Source: Pseudoips prasinana (lineage: Eukaryota; Arthropoda; Insecta; Lepidoptera; Nolidae). From it: 64,000 nt of DNA. The stretch is taken from the NCBI GenBank assembly GCA_951640165.1, contig OX621244.1:11984001-12048000 (forward strand), given 5' to 3'. The position numbers and the translations under genes were made by a program. This document shows positions 1 through 10,719 of this stretch, piece by piece; position 1 is the first letter of the stretch; every line of letters starts with the position of its first letter. The notes beneath the pieces were generated by a model, which ran no database searches, was not told where the DNA came from, and saw nothing but the letters and a program-made list of their open reading frames with translations.

Positions 1-523
1 GGGCGTCTACAAATCTAATATGTATATAAGATATATTTTTTTGTCTATTCATAGGAATTTGACATGACATGATAGATAAAAAATTATTAAATAATGTATT
101 TTCTTAATCTATGCTATGCACCTAAGGTATTAAACAAATACTCATTCTTTACATGTATATCTCTACGGGGCAAGCAATTTAACCAAAATCGGTTCAGTAG
201 TTTGGACTTGAAAATGAAACAAGCAGACTTACTTTGCCATTGTTTTGTTAAATAAAAATATCATCGTGACACTTATAAAGCAAACTCGTTCGGTCAGGTA
301 ATAAATAACACGTATATTGCTATCTCGGTCTCACCCGAGCTTTGTTGCGGTCGCGCAATAATACAATGTATTATATTTTATTTCATGATCCCCATCGGCC
401 ACAGTAATGCACCACTTACCATTGAAAAGTATAATCATTTGTCTTTGATTCCCCCCATATTTCATTTCTGTACGCCGTAGGTATATTTTTCATACTAAAT
501 GGGCCATTACCTTTGAATTTGAA
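1..523. other. AT-rich sequence, no gene seen
   Basis: No open frame or repeat family that I recognise occurs here. The stretch is AT-rich and ends at the first SINE copy. Confidence 0.5.
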
Positions 524-675
524 TTTCTTTTGTAAATACATACGTATATAGATAATGATACCTAGACTCACGACAAACAGATATTTCTAGGCACACAAAT
601 ATCTGTCATGGGTGAGAATCGAACCCATTACCTGCGGCGTGAAAGGCAAGCGTTTAACAACCACGTCATCCGTGT
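524..675 (-). mobile_element. tRNA-derived SINE S1, truncated and diverged
   Basis: Reads on the minus strand. The tRNA-like head lies at the right end and includes a degraded B box (complement of GAATCGAACCC). The TTCTTTTGTAAATACATAC body lies to the left. The 3' domain found in full copies (for example 1101-1350) is absent, so this copy is truncated. It is also more diverged than the other copies. Confidence 0.7.
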
Positions 676-1100
676 ATAATTTAGGTAGATTACAACAGTT
701 AGGACACAAATACCAACTGTAATTCTATTTTCAGTTTACTAACTTGGCGCAGATTCAACAATTGATTGGACGTAATACTTATCAGCCTTAAGCAATAATA
801 GGTTTGTCGTCGATAAAATGAAGCAATGATCGAAATCTACAGTTTCGAAGTGATTCCTTGAAAACGTTAAAGATATTATGATAAAGCTGTCAGACAACAC
901 TGCGCGTGTATATCTAACATCTATTGGATTTGTAAATTGACGGCAAAATTATATAACTGAGAAATTTGGATTTATTAATAACTAGTTGTGCCCTGCAGTG
1001 TTACACGCATTTAAAGAACTTATGTATCATCTAAGTCTAATCAACGAAATCCGTTCTGCACTTATTATGTATTTGAGTAATAAATGACTTTCACATTTAA

Positions 1101-1350
1101 TAATATCCTGGGACATTATTTACACACGGCCATGTGATCCCAAACTAAGCAGAGCTTGTACTATGAAAACCAGATAACTGAAATACTACATGTACTATTT
1201 TTCTTTTGTAAATACATACTTACATAAATAATTACACCCAGACTCAGGATACACAGACATGTTCATGCACACAAATATTTGTCCTGGGTGGGAATCGAAC
1301 CCAGGACCTCCGTCGTAAAAAGCAAGCATTTACCAACCACGCCAACAGGC
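1101..1350 (-). mobile_element. tRNA-derived SINE S1, near full length
   Basis: A complete copy on the minus strand. Read 5' to 3' it has a tRNA-like head with an A-box-like GGCGTGGTTGG and a B box GGTTCGATTCC, a middle with TGTCCTGAGTCTGGGTGTAA-type sequence, and a 3' domain with ACAAGCTCTGCTTAGTTTGG. It ends in an ATT-rich tail. The flanking CATTTAATAATAT and CATTTATAATATT are a possible decayed TSD. Related copies lie at 4087-4331, 26813-27043, 40814-41056, 52104-52346 and 56731-56986. Confidence 0.85.
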
Positions 1351-1383
1351 ATTTATAATATTAGTTGGATCAACAGGTTTTGA

Positions 1384-1728
1384 GATACTGTAAAACGGGG
1401 CGAATAGAAATCTTGGGGTGAATAGGAATGGGAACTTAATCTTAATAAAAATATGGAAAAAGTCCCTCTCTTTTCAACCTTGAAATGTATTCACATAAGA
1501 CTGCAATTATTATCAACTGTCTTTATTTATTGATTCATATTTATCAGGATTAAAGGAAAAAATTACAATAAATTATAAATTTCGATATAATATAAGATTC
1601 CTTGACATTAGCTAGTTGGGCAAATAATTTGAGTGCAGGTATGTTATTGTTTCTAATAAAAAAAATATTTTAATAATTTGGATAGTGGATAATAAAACTA
1701 AAAACTCTGTTCAGCAATTTATTTGGCA
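1384..1728. other. AT-rich sequence, no gene seen
   Basis: It contains a short near-repeat of GGGGCGAATAG and GGGGTGAATAG, but no open frame or recognised family. Confidence 0.4.
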
Positions 1729-2058
1729 CTAACTGTGCCCTGCGGTTTTACCCGCGTTAAACTTTATAAATTACAGCCTATGTGTAATTCGGATAATAAT
1801 GTCCTCCTAGCCGAATTTCGGCCACGGCGGCCAGTCTCAACAGAGATTAGCACAGGCCGCATAGTGCGTAGGAGTCTTAAGAACGTATTTAGTAGGCGCC
1901 ACGCTAATCGATACATAAGCCATATTACTACAAAGTGCACAGTAATTCGGATATATAAGCCATATTACTACAAAGTTTCATCACAATTTTTTGCGTGAAG
2001 AAGTTACAAACATAAACTCACACACTCACAAACTTTCGCCTTTATAATATTAGTGTGA
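1729..2058 (-). mobile_element. Non-autonomous Helitron with nested SINE fragment
   Basis: On the minus strand it begins TCACACTAATATTATAAAGG and ends with the hairpin GCGGGTAAAACCGC and then CAGTTAG, a decayed CTAG end. It is flanked by A and T, the usual Helitron target. A 3' fragment of SINE S2 (about 1803-1875) interrupts it. The internal motif GCCATATTACTACAAAG is present twice, so part of the element is also duplicated. It has no coding capacity and would depend on a Helitron Rep/helicase supplied elsewhere. Confidence 0.75.
1803..1875 (-). mobile_element. SINE S2 3' fragment nested in Helitron
   Basis: Matches the 3' end of the S2 copies at 22918-23253 and 42178-42550 (GGCCGCCGTGGCCGAAATT on the minus strand). 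Helitron sequence lies on both sides. Confidence 0.65.
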
Positions 2059-2410
2059 TTTGGTTTACGAGTATGAAATTATTATATAATTAAGAACAAT
2101 TATTGCTCACCATACACTAATAAGCAATGGAAAATATACTTATCAAGTCTAACAGCAACGAATTCTATGTCAACTATACAATGGAATCAGGATGTTAAGA
2201 TGGCCAACACCGTAATCAAATCTAAAACCACACCAAGCAGTTTTAACGAGTTCCGTTATATTTGTGTCGTGCTAATTTTCAGACCCACATATCTTACAGA
2301 AACCTAGCTATAGTGTGATTTGTGCAACAATAATTGGTCTTTGATTACAAATTCCTTTGATTAATCATGATAGATACATTACATGAATGATGCTATTGAA
2401 TTATAGCAAT

Positions 2411-2460
2411 ATATACATAGAAGCACAGCTACAGTTATCACTGTAGCTATGCTTCTATAT
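2411..2460. repeat. Perfect-stem short hairpin
   Basis: ATAGAAGC..AGCTACAGT and ACTGTAGCT..GCTTCTAT pair around a TATC spacer, with about 19-bp arms and one mismatch. No coding or SINE context was seen. Confidence 0.6.
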
Positions 2461-2502
2461 GAAGCGTAGTAAGCTGGTTTAGGTTGATTTATTTAGATTG
2501 AT

Positions 2503-2577
2503 GGAGATCTTTGGCGGAGGCCTTTGTCCAACAGTGGACCTCTTTCGGCTGATATGATGATGATGATGATGATTATG
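2503..2577 (+). mobile_element. RTE LINE 3' end, ultra-short 5'-truncated copy
   Basis: Only the last ~75 bp of the RTE family are present: TGGAGATCTTTGGCGGAGGC, the TCCAACAGTGGAC core, the GGCTGATATGATGATG end and the (GAT)n tail. A near-matching ATTTAGATTGAT/ATTTATATTGAT flanks it (2491-2502, 2578-2589), a likely decayed TSD. Confidence 0.8.
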
Positions 2578-2682
2578 ATTTATATTGATTATACCAGGCA
2601 ATGTTTTAAAAAAAATACAGGATAATCTGCACACAGACCAATTGTCACTTTTAATAAGGTCACATTTATTAATAAATAAAAA

Positions 2683-2967
2683 CTGGCCAAGTGCGAGTCG
2701 GACTCGCGCACGAAGGGTTCCGTACCATTATCTATAAAAACTAGTAAAAATTCACGTTTGTTGTATGGGAGCCCCCTTAAATATTTATTATATTTTGTTT
2801 TTTAGTAATTGTTGTTATATCGGCAGCAGAAATACATCATCTGTGAAAATTTCAACTGTCTAACCATCACGGTTCATGAAATAAAGCCTGATGACGGACA
2901 GACAGACAGACAGCGAAGTCTTAGTAATAGGGTCCCGTTTTACCCTTTGGGAACGGAACCCTAAAAA
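2683..2967 (+). mobile_element. Family T repeat, short subfamily
   Basis: Starts CTGGCCAAGTGCGAGTCGG, with the self-complementary GAGTCGGACTC, followed by GAAGGGTTCCGTACC. It ends with a (GACA)n run, a hairpin of GGTCCCGTTTT...GGAACGGAACC, and then CTAAAAA. Copies of this family are numerous in the window on both strands. It is non-coding and its superfamily is unknown to me. Short-subfamily relatives are at 56007-56212 and 39618-39690. Confidence 0.7.
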
Positions 2968-3057
2968 TGAAATATTAAGGCAATTGGAAGCACTCAACCA
3001 CTCTCATTATGGTTTAGAAAGTTAAGAAAAAAATATATTATATATTTGTATTTTTCA

Positions 3058-3958
3058 CTAGCTGTACCCCGCGGTTTTACCCGCGTTAAACTTTATAAAT
3101 TATCACAGCTCCTCCCCGTAGGTGATAGCGTGATAATATGAAGCCTACATGTTGACCCGACCTCTTAGTAATATTCATGCAAAATTTGAAGTAAATCCAT
3201 GCAGAACTTTTTGAGGTTAGCCCGGACATACATACAGATAAACAGACAAAAATTTTAAAAATCGGCCAAGTTCGAGTCGGACTCGCATATGAAGGGTTCC
3301 GTGGCAGAAAGTATTTCAGTTGATTAAATGAAAGAAAATTGCGGTTTATGACGTATTAAAAAAAGGCTACTTGCTAGATCTCGTTCAAACCAATTTTCGT
3401 TGTTAGTTTCCACGATAATGTACAGCATATTTTTTTTTTAGTTTTACCATTCTCTTATTTTAGAAGTTACAGGGGGGGGGGGGGACACTCATTTTATCAC
3501 TTTGGAAGTGTCTCACGCGCAAACTATTCAGTTTAGAAAAAAATTATATTAGGAATCTCAATATGATTTTTGAAGACCTATCCATAGACACCCCACATGT
3601 ATGGGTAGGATGGAATTTTTTTTATTTGAGTTTCAGTTCTATGTATAGCGACCCCCCAAAATTATTGTTCTTTTTCTATTTTTGTGTTAAAATCTTAATG
3701 CGGTTCACAGAATACATCTACTTACCAAGTTTCAATAGTACAGCTTTTATAGTTTCGGAAAAAAGTGGCTGTGACATACGGACGGACAGACAGACATGAC
3801 GAATCTATGAGGGTTCCGTTTTTTGCCATTTGGCTACGGAACCCTAAAAACTATGTTTATGGCTTTGACATCGATTGTAGGTCACGTCCCAAGTATCCTT
3901 TTTAAAAAATATTTAATGAAAAGTTTTGACTTTCCTACGATTTTATTATATGTATAGA
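3058..3958 (-). mobile_element. Non-autonomous Helitron interrupted by a family T repeat
   Basis: On the minus strand it starts TCTATACATATAATAAAATCG and ends with the CGCGGGTAAAACCGCG hairpin, then GGGTACAGCTAG, between A and T. The same subfamily is uninterrupted at 55610-55923 (314 bp). Here the sequence breaks after 3261 and resumes at 3851. The 3262-3850 insert is a family T repeat, and TAAAAA occurs at both junctions. Confidence 0.85.
3262..3850 (+). mobile_element. Family T repeat, long subfamily, nested
   Basis: Head TCGGCCAAGTTCGAGTCGG, then GGGTTCCGTGGCAG, a run of 13 G (about 3472-3484), CATACGGACGGACAGACAGAC and a terminal GGTTCCGT...ACGGAACC hairpin. TAAAAA at 3256-3261 and 3845-3850 may be a 6-bp TSD or part of the element. 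A 78-codon open frame (3563-3799) partly recurs in the copy at 46947-47159, but it ends in the (ACAG)n microsatellite and does not look like a protein. Confidence 0.75.
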
Positions 3959-4086
3959 TAACTCTAATTCATAAATCTTTTCCAGGCATGCTTTACTAAA
4001 CTATATACCTAGTTTAGTAACACTTGCCTGGAAGTGATCGCATAATAAGGCCATCATTTGTAAAATCTTGTTAAATATGTTGGTAT

Positions 4087-4331
4087 TGGAGTGGCGTGGT
4101 TGGGAATTGCTTGCTTTTCACGCCGCAGGTCGTGGATTCGATTTCCACCCAGGACAGAATTTCTGTGCATGAACATGTCTGTTTTTCCTTAGTCCGGGTG
4201 TAATTATATATGCAAGTATGTCTTTGAGAAGAAAAGTAGTATATCAGTTATCTAGTTTCCATAGTACAAGCTCTGCTTAGTTTGGGATCAGATGGCCGTG
4301 TGTGAATAATGTCCAAGGATATATATTTATT
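4087..4331 (+). mobile_element. tRNA-derived SINE S1, near full length
   Basis: Plus-strand copy with the head GTGGCGTGGTTGG (A box), GGATTCGATTTCC (decayed B box), the CCGGGTGTAATTAT middle, and the 3' domain GTTTCCATAGTACAAGCTC ending in TGTCCAAGGATAT plus an AT tail. Confidence 0.85.
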
Positions 4332-4334
4332 TCA

Positions 4335-4900
4335 TTGTAATTTAATAAAGAGTGACTTACTTCCTTCATGTTTTTATGAAGAAAAATTGTATTCTTGAGT
4401 TATGTCTGTATGCTGTTAGTCGTATCCGCTTCGATTCAATGAATTTGTTCACAAATACCAGTGGTGTCAAACCAGACGTGACAAATAAAATAGCGACCGT
4501 GGATTGTATACCACCTCTCACTTTTGAATATAAGGGCCGATGTACACTGTAAAACAATACGTTTTGGCACTCTCGTTGATTACAATTCTGTTATTATTTT
4601 CAGTGTTAAATGTTTTGGAAACATATCTGGCTTTTATAGTTTTGCTATCCCAACCATTATTTATTAACCTCAATTTAAAAACATGCTTGGGATAGCAAAA
4701 ATAATTCGAATCCACTATTCTGAGATCTCAATTTTGATTAAAACTAAAAATTTAAATTACGTAATAAATGTATAAATTAAATATGACATGGTTAATTCCG
4801 TGAAGAAAAATACTATATAAAGATTTATATAACCTAACGTAATATCTTTGATTGTCAATTGCTTGTCGTCAACGTCATAGTCATCCAAAGAATATCCAGT
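4335..4900. other. AT-rich sequence, no gene seen
   Basis: Contains one 13-bp inverted pair (TTTGCTATCCCA near 4645 and TGGGATAGCAAA near 4690) and no credible coding frame. Confidence 0.45.
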
Positions 4901-4904
4901 TGTA

Positions 4905-5162
4905 CTCGCCAGCCCGTAAGTTCGGGGAGGTAGTTAGCAGGCTTACCGCTTACCTAGACACGTTCCAGTTCGAATGGTCGGCGAGCCTATACCTTGGGTA
5001 AGAAGAGCCAAATATTTGGGTGAGATCAGATTGGAATTTAAACTTCTGCGGTCAATGCGAAACCGGGCCGCATTTGCTCTTAATCGATTACGCTGCCTCC
5101 TGAATGCAATCAATAAAATGTCACTTGTGAACAATGGCTTTGGCCCTCACGCGCCTCTATAG
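4905..5162 (+). pseudogene. Jockey-like LINE reverse transcriptase fragment
   Basis: A plus-strand frame encodes PIPWVRRAKYLGE followed by SMRNRAAFALNRLRCLLN and NKMSL. This order is typical of the region just after the RT palm (the IPW..R.KYLGV..D motif and the thumb) in Jockey-type non-LTR retrotransposons. The expected YLGVTLD reads YLGEIRLEF, and the segment between KYLG and SMRNRAAF is shortened, so this is a decayed fragment. It extends a few codons upstream (RHVPVRMVGEP). No EN or RT catalytic motif is present. The sequence just downstream is AT-rich. Confidence 0.75.
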
Positions 5163-5169
5163 TCCAGAG

Positions 5170-6165
5170 AAGCAGTGAAGACAACAAAATATAAAATAAC
5201 AATAAATATAAAATAAAAATAAGAGAAAAAAACGAGGACTCTTGTTGTCCGTACAAGTCCAAAATGGTACCACCTCAGCATTTGCTAGAACATTTTATTG
5301 TTCTAGCGCTGGTAATTCATACGGCCACAAGAAGAGATATAAAAAAAGACGGGAATTATCTGCGTGCTTTTTATCCCATAGCTTACTATAATTAAATAAT
5401 AATATTATATACAGACGACCATCTTGCTTGCTTGGCTTGATTTTAGAAAAAATAAAAACATCTTTGATTGCGACAGGGACACATTTCGTTTTTATTTATG
5501 ATACGCTACCAGCTTTTTTTACTTCAAATGCCAACCAGTACCTGTTACAAACTAATTGTGAAACTATATTTTCATAACAAGTTGATCAGATTTGCTGTTA
5601 AGCACAACTCTATTTGAAGGCAAGCCTGATTGGTTTTTGTAATATCATGATAGTTTGTCTAACTTTGACAGTATTAATCTGTTTAACTTGATCTTGGTTA
5701 GATAATCTATAAAATAGGCGAGACTTTGCAAGCGAAATGACAATTTGTGACAGTGTTATTGGGTCAGTAGTAGAGTGAATGTAATTAAATATGATATTAG
5801 ATAATTATGTCTACATTCAATAGATTGTCGCAAGGATAGTACGCCTTACTGTCACCTACGACCTTGAATACATTTGAACCAATATTACCGAACGGGTTGT
5901 AAAAGACATTTAAATTCATCTCATGACTGGTTATTTGTGATTTTAAGACCTTTAGGAATAGTTTAATAATTTCATTGTATCTACTTTTTCGTTTTACTTT
6001 TTAGTAATTAATCATAAATTATGTACGTATATATCAGTTTATTGATTGAATAAATTCCATTTTAAATAAGTACGAACTTAGGTTCAAAATAGCTTAATAC
6101 TATATTTTGCATTATTGTATTACTTAAATATAGCTTAGTACATTAAACTGTGTAATAATAGTCAT
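5170..6165. other. AT-rich sequence, no gene seen
   Basis: One short inverted pair (GCTAGAAC/GTTCTAGC near 5285-5310) is visible. No gene, SINE or LINE part was recognised. Confidence 0.45.
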
Positions 6166-6305
6166 AGTCATCATGATTTCAGTCGAAGATGTCCACATGT
6201 GGACATAGACTCACCCTAAATATCAATTTCTGGTATTGCTCGACCTGCATCTAGCGGCTTCCGACTACCCTCACAAGATTATTTTAGGAGGCCTTGCCTG
6301 CCTTT
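6166..6305 (-). mobile_element. Highly diverged RTE LINE 3' fragment
   Basis: Reads as a degraded minus-strand version of the RTE 3' end: CATCATGATTTCAGTCGAAG, GTCCAC, CATCTAGCGGCTTCCGAC and TCACAAGATTATTTTAGGAG align with the complement of the family sequence at 32205-32360. It is an old copy. Confidence 0.6.
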
Positions 6306-7336
6306 AGCACAGTATCCGAATTAAATTTTTCGATAGTTGTTTGTTACGCTTTTATATTACACTATTAGCCTAAACCTCACGATTTTTTAAATAATAACCA
6401 TATATTATGTATTTAAAAAGTACCACAAATAGTTGACAAATGACTTAAGGAGCTAAGTTTTCCAATAGAATTGAATAACGCGTAGAACATCAACTTGCAA
6501 AATACATAAAACATATTTACGTTTCATACAAAAATGGCATGATAATATAAATAAATTAGAGCAGTGACATGATTCAAATTTGCATTCTTTGGAGTAAAGC
6601 CCACTTGTTTCTAACATAGCTTATTTCCATTATACTTTCAAAAACGTACCTTACGTTGCCAATAGTGCGGATTCTGTTTAATGGTTGTTAGAAAAGTCAA
6701 AGAGAGCTTAAAACACCGCTATGAACTATAGGAGTATGGGCTCTGGTATGAAGTATCCGTACAGCCGCTGTGTGCCGCCAATTTGGCCAGTCACCACTTA
6801 TAGCGCGTATAATTCACAAAATACATTTACAGCGACTCGACCGCTGTCGACTGAAGTGCTACTATTTAAATGTACTTTAAATATATTACCTTTACAATGG
6901 TCATCATATAAAACTTAATGCTTCAGCGAACATGTGAATTTGTGCAGGATTTGATAAAAAATAATTAAATATTCAGTACTTTTATAAAGGGGTTAGCGCT
7001 TTTAGATTTGTTTATTGAATGTAGGGTATAATACCTTCGTAGCTTAAAAAATAACCTGGTACCAGCATAGGTTTTAGCTCTAGAAACCCGACACATCACC
7101 CCCGAGTAGTACTATAAGTTGCAGTATTCATCCACTATTTACGTGTCACTATGAGACATAAAAAAAAAAAAAATTGTCCAGTATTGAAATGAGTTCCAGC
7201 ACGGTGTTTTTTCGGACTTTGAGCACCTAGTCTGGACAAGCCTTGCGGGGGTACTTAAGGCGGAGATAACCACCGTCCACCATCAAGTGGACCGTACTCT
7301 TTCTTAGTGAGAGTAAACTAACTGTAATAATTATTT
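6306..7336. other. No gene recognised
   Basis: A 65-codon open stretch at 6721-6918 has no recognisable motif. The segment 7200-7320 is slightly more GC-rich and may be an unidentified repeat. Nothing can be called. Confidence 0.4.
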
Positions 7337-7505
7337 ATGACTCACGCTTGTTTCCCAGAGGGGTAAGCAGAGATAACGGATTGCTATTTGTCACGATCAT
7401 TGCACACCTCTTTTGCCTCGTTAACTGTCATAATAGCATTCATTCATTCTTTAGGGTACTTCTGACCTAGCCTTTCTTGAGAAGCTCTCCAATATGGTCA
7501 GATAA
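7337..7505. repeat. Dispersed repeat Q, copy 1
   Basis: Shares GACTCACGC.TGTTTCCCAGAG, TTTGTCACGATCATTGCAC, CACCTCTTTTGCCTCG and CTTTCTTGAGAA with 8339-8510 in the same orientation, at about 80 percent identity by eye. It is non-coding and of unknown class. Confidence 0.7.
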
Positions 7506-8054
7506 TATTCTATGAGGTAAATCATTTATGCTGTGTGAATATTAATTCAGGTTTCATTAAACTTCTTGTTATTCTTCCATTATAAGTTTTTCTTAGAAAT
7601 GTTCACTTTAGATATTGGTTTAGAACAGTTTTTGTACCATTTTGACATAATTTAGTGATTTTTATTCTTTACTTTCTGAAATTTTTGAACAAATTCAACA
7701 ATGAGTGTTGAATGCACTGCTCTTAATTTTATTCGTTTGTATTTTAAAAGATTAGACACATTTAAAAAAAAACATCACCAGTCGTCGTGTTCTTCTGTGT
7801 ATATTTCGAATAAGTGTTTTAGTACAAAAAGAAATGTGTTCAGCCTATCTAATGCCTTTAAGATATTGGGCTAGGTTTTAGTCATTAGACAGCAGTCGAT
7901 ACGCCATATAAGGGGCCTAGGATAACTGCAACACTAAGATAACTACTGCCCATACGAATTAATGATAGAGTGAACCAATTTTGGAGTTTATGCATGCTGA
8001 GAGTAAAGCATGTTCGAGCATAATCCATCAACTCCAATTCAGACTTGATTTAAC

Positions 8055-8160
8055 TTTATCATCATTATTATATCAACCAAAATACCGTTGTTAGACAAAA
8101 GCCTCCCCGACAGATCTTTACAATTGCGTTACCCGAATCCAGCGGCTTTCGATTTCTTTG
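8055..8160 (-). mobile_element. Diverged RTE LINE 3' fragment
   Basis: ATCATTATTATATCAACC, then GTTAGACAAAAGCCTCCCC, GATCTTTACAATTGCG and CCGAATCCAGCGGCTTTCG follow the complement of the RTE 3' end, with many substitutions. Confidence 0.6.
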
Positions 8161-8338
8161 ATTTTACTTAGTTATATTTATCACAAAACAAAATGTAAGT
8201 ATTAAATCAATAAATAACATTATTCAGTTCATGGTTAAAGTGTACTACTATCTTTGGACCTTCTTTTAAAATAAGGAAGTTTCCGTTCAAATACTTGTGA
8301 ATATACTTACAAATTAGAAAACATACATACCTAAATAC

Positions 8339-8510
8339 ATAGACTCACGCCTGTTTCCCAGAGCAGTAGGCAGAGACAACAGATTTCCATTTGTCACGAT
8401 CATTGCACACCTCTTTTGCCTCGGTGACTGTCATTATATTCTTCATACATGCTCACCGGTTTAGGGTACTACTGACCAGGCCTTTCTTGAGAACGTCTCC
8501 GAAATTAGTA
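8339..8510. repeat. Dispersed repeat Q, copy 2
   Basis: Direct-orientation partner of 7337-7505, about 1 kb away. The shared blocks are listed under that copy. Confidence 0.7.
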
Positions 8511-9642
8511 AAGTTGCACTTTATTTCTGCTTAGTAACGAATACTAGAAATATAATCATTGACCGTATAAAGCGAATCGAGTTTTGGCTTATTCTAAAGA
8601 GGTATTACAAAATGAGGTCATATGGTTGACTGAATTGATCTAGTAATTGACATTAGAGATAATTCCTGGAATACTATGATCAGTTTTGCTGAATGTATCC
8701 TGTTTGGGTACATGATTAGATGTAATTTGTACATAACATGCCACACGGTAACATGCATATGAAAAAAGTAGGTAACGATTACTCGTGGTATCACGTTTTA
8801 ATTAAAATGAAAAATAAAAAATAATAAATTAAAAAAATAAAAAAATAAAAAATAATAAATTCAGTGCGTCATTGTGTGCGTAAATTCATTTGGCGACACT
8901 TGGACGGCATAGGATATTAGTGGGACGGCCTATCTCCTATTTTAGATGTCTGTGCGGTAGATAATAAGTATTATAGCAGTAAATCAATTTAGCACGATTA
9001 ATACGTGATTGTGGATGTATTGTGAGGAAATAAACCCTGAGATAACTCGATTAGCGGACCTGTCTCCGATCAGCTGTCAACGCCCCGTTCAACGAACTTT
9101 ATTCGAGTTTACTATGAAGTTTTGTGTACAATCCCGGCGAGTATATTAGTCTAATTATCAAATAATTTACACATAATATCTAACCAAACATTTACTCGGC
9201 TCATTAGTTTGAGTCACGTCCACTATCATACCTATTAGCCATATTCTGTCTCGATTTGCTTGACGCACTGAGTGGAAGCATATACGACGACAAAATTATT
9301 GGTTACAGACAGCAAATACTACAAATAACACAATAACAACACTGATATACTCTCCCAATTAAGTCAACGTGCATAGACCCTAGCTCTCAATTTATCAACT
9401 CTCAGGTGTCAAATAAATAACCTTTAAATACCTCCTAAACATAAATATATACGTATTGCTTTAAAATAAAGTTAATTTAGTGTCCTTCTGTTATTTCATA
9501 TCTTTTTATATTCTCTTTTCGTATATTCAAAGTACTCTGACTGAAGTCTCAACTCATATATTCTAACTTTCCTATTTATTTCTCTCCAAGTTTTCTGTTC
9601 ACACTATCTTTATTTTCAGCCCAACCTCATATACCTCACAAC
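8511..9642. other. No gene recognised; may include LINE 5' UTR
   Basis: 8811-8866 is a low-complexity A/T run. The region just before 9643 may be the 5' untranslated part of the LINE starting there, but I found no 5' boundary or TSD. Confidence 0.4.
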
Positions 9643-10719
9643 ATGCAGACTCGTAGCATGGCTGCAACTCAGGTAGCCGAACACAAGTTAAGGTCTGCTC
9701 TCAAGGACTTACAAACATACAAAGACCTGTGTCAAAAACTTGAACAAGAACGTGAGGATAATGAGGTCGAGATTAAAAGAGTTATTGACAGTAACACGGC
9801 ATTGAAAAGAGAACTAGTGAATCTCAACCAACAACTCGAATCTACCAATGAAGAGCGAGACAGATTACATGCGGAGACAGTGTCTTTTGATGAATGTAGA
9901 ATGTTGTATGAACAAGCACTATGTAAAATTAGGGAGCTTGAAATGGAATTAATTAACTATAAAAATAAATTCTTAAATTGTAGTAAAAATAAGAAATGTG
10001 CAATGACTCCAATAAATCAGAGCTTACATGATAAGTTAGCCAGTTGTGGTCCGGAGCATCTCCCAATTAAAACAACTTTGACAATTGACTTGACTGGGGA
10101 TGACTCTGTAGACTGCCAGCCTAACATTAGATTCTTAAGTAGTGAAAAGCTGCAAAAATACATTCTTCAATTAACAAAAGAGCGTAAAACTTTATTAGAT
10201 AAAATAGAAAACTTTCAAATTAAGTTAGAGGACAGTAAAATTATATACGAAAAGGACACTCAGTATTTGCTATCTGAGATTAAAACACTTGAAGAGTCCC
10301 TAGCATTAACATATATAAATTATAAGACATTTAAAAATGAAATGCAAATGCCAACCAAAAAGTGTAATAATAAGTTGGTAGCTGAAAATGCAATAGAATT
10401 AATAAACAGCAGCAGTACAATATTGGAGTCATGCACACAACTAAAGTCAGGGTCACCAGTATGTACACAAGGTGACAATAAACATAGCTCTATATTGTAT
10501 TCTGACAATATAGGCAAGGGCCTTGGTACCTTGCTTATTAATAAGATAAGTAGTCCCTTTATTAACTACTGCTTGCCAGGAGTACATTTCTCAGATATTG
10601 TAGACAAATTAACTAAGAATAAACACAGTGAAAATTCATGTATTACTTTGTTGGTAGGAAATTGTAAGAACTTGAAAAAAAAGATATTACAGATAGTTTT
10701 AATAAGATGTTGGAGTTAA
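9643..10719 (+). CDS. LINE ORF1 protein, coiled coil plus N-terminal part of esterase-like domain
   Basis: 358 codons from an ATG with a second Met nearby (MQTRSMAATQ). ORF1 proteins of non-LTR elements bind element RNA. Residues ~12-115 are rich in heptad-like Leu/Glu/Lys (KLRSALKDLQTYKDL, QKLEQEREDNEVEIK) and suggest a long coiled coil; a second such segment spans ~165-235. From ~285 onward, YSDNIGKGLGTLL and, later, CITLLVGNCKNL resemble blocks I and III of SGNH/GDSL esterase-like domains in CR1-like ORF1. The catalytic GDS is replaced by SDN. The frame is lost at an A8 run (10675-10682), and the last ~12 residues are out-of-frame sequence. Function is inferred from domain order, not from a database match. 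Confidence 0.7.
   Translation: MQTRSMAATQVAEHKLRSALKDLQTYKDLCQKLEQEREDNEVEIKRVIDSNTALKRELVNLNQQLESTNEERDRLHAETVSFDECRMLYEQALCKIRELEMELINYKNKFLNCSKNKKCAMTPINQSLHDKLASCGPEHLPIKTTLTIDLTGDDSVDCQPNIRFLSSEKLQKYILQLTKERKTLLDKIENFQIKLEDSKIIYEKDTQYLLSEIKTLEESLALTYINYKTFKNEMQMPTKKCNNKLVAENAIELINSSSTILESCTQLKSGSPVCTQGDNKHSSILYSDNIGKGLGTLLINKISSPFINYCLPGVHFSDIVDKLTKNKHSENSCITLLVGNCKNLKKKILQIVLIRCWS

Noticed and set aside
3563..3799. Open frame partly conserved with 46947-47159 (shared EKSGCDIRTDRQT)
   Set aside because: Both lie in family T. Similarity follows from the DNA repeat, the C-terminus is the translated (ACAG)n microsatellite, and other copies do not keep the frame.
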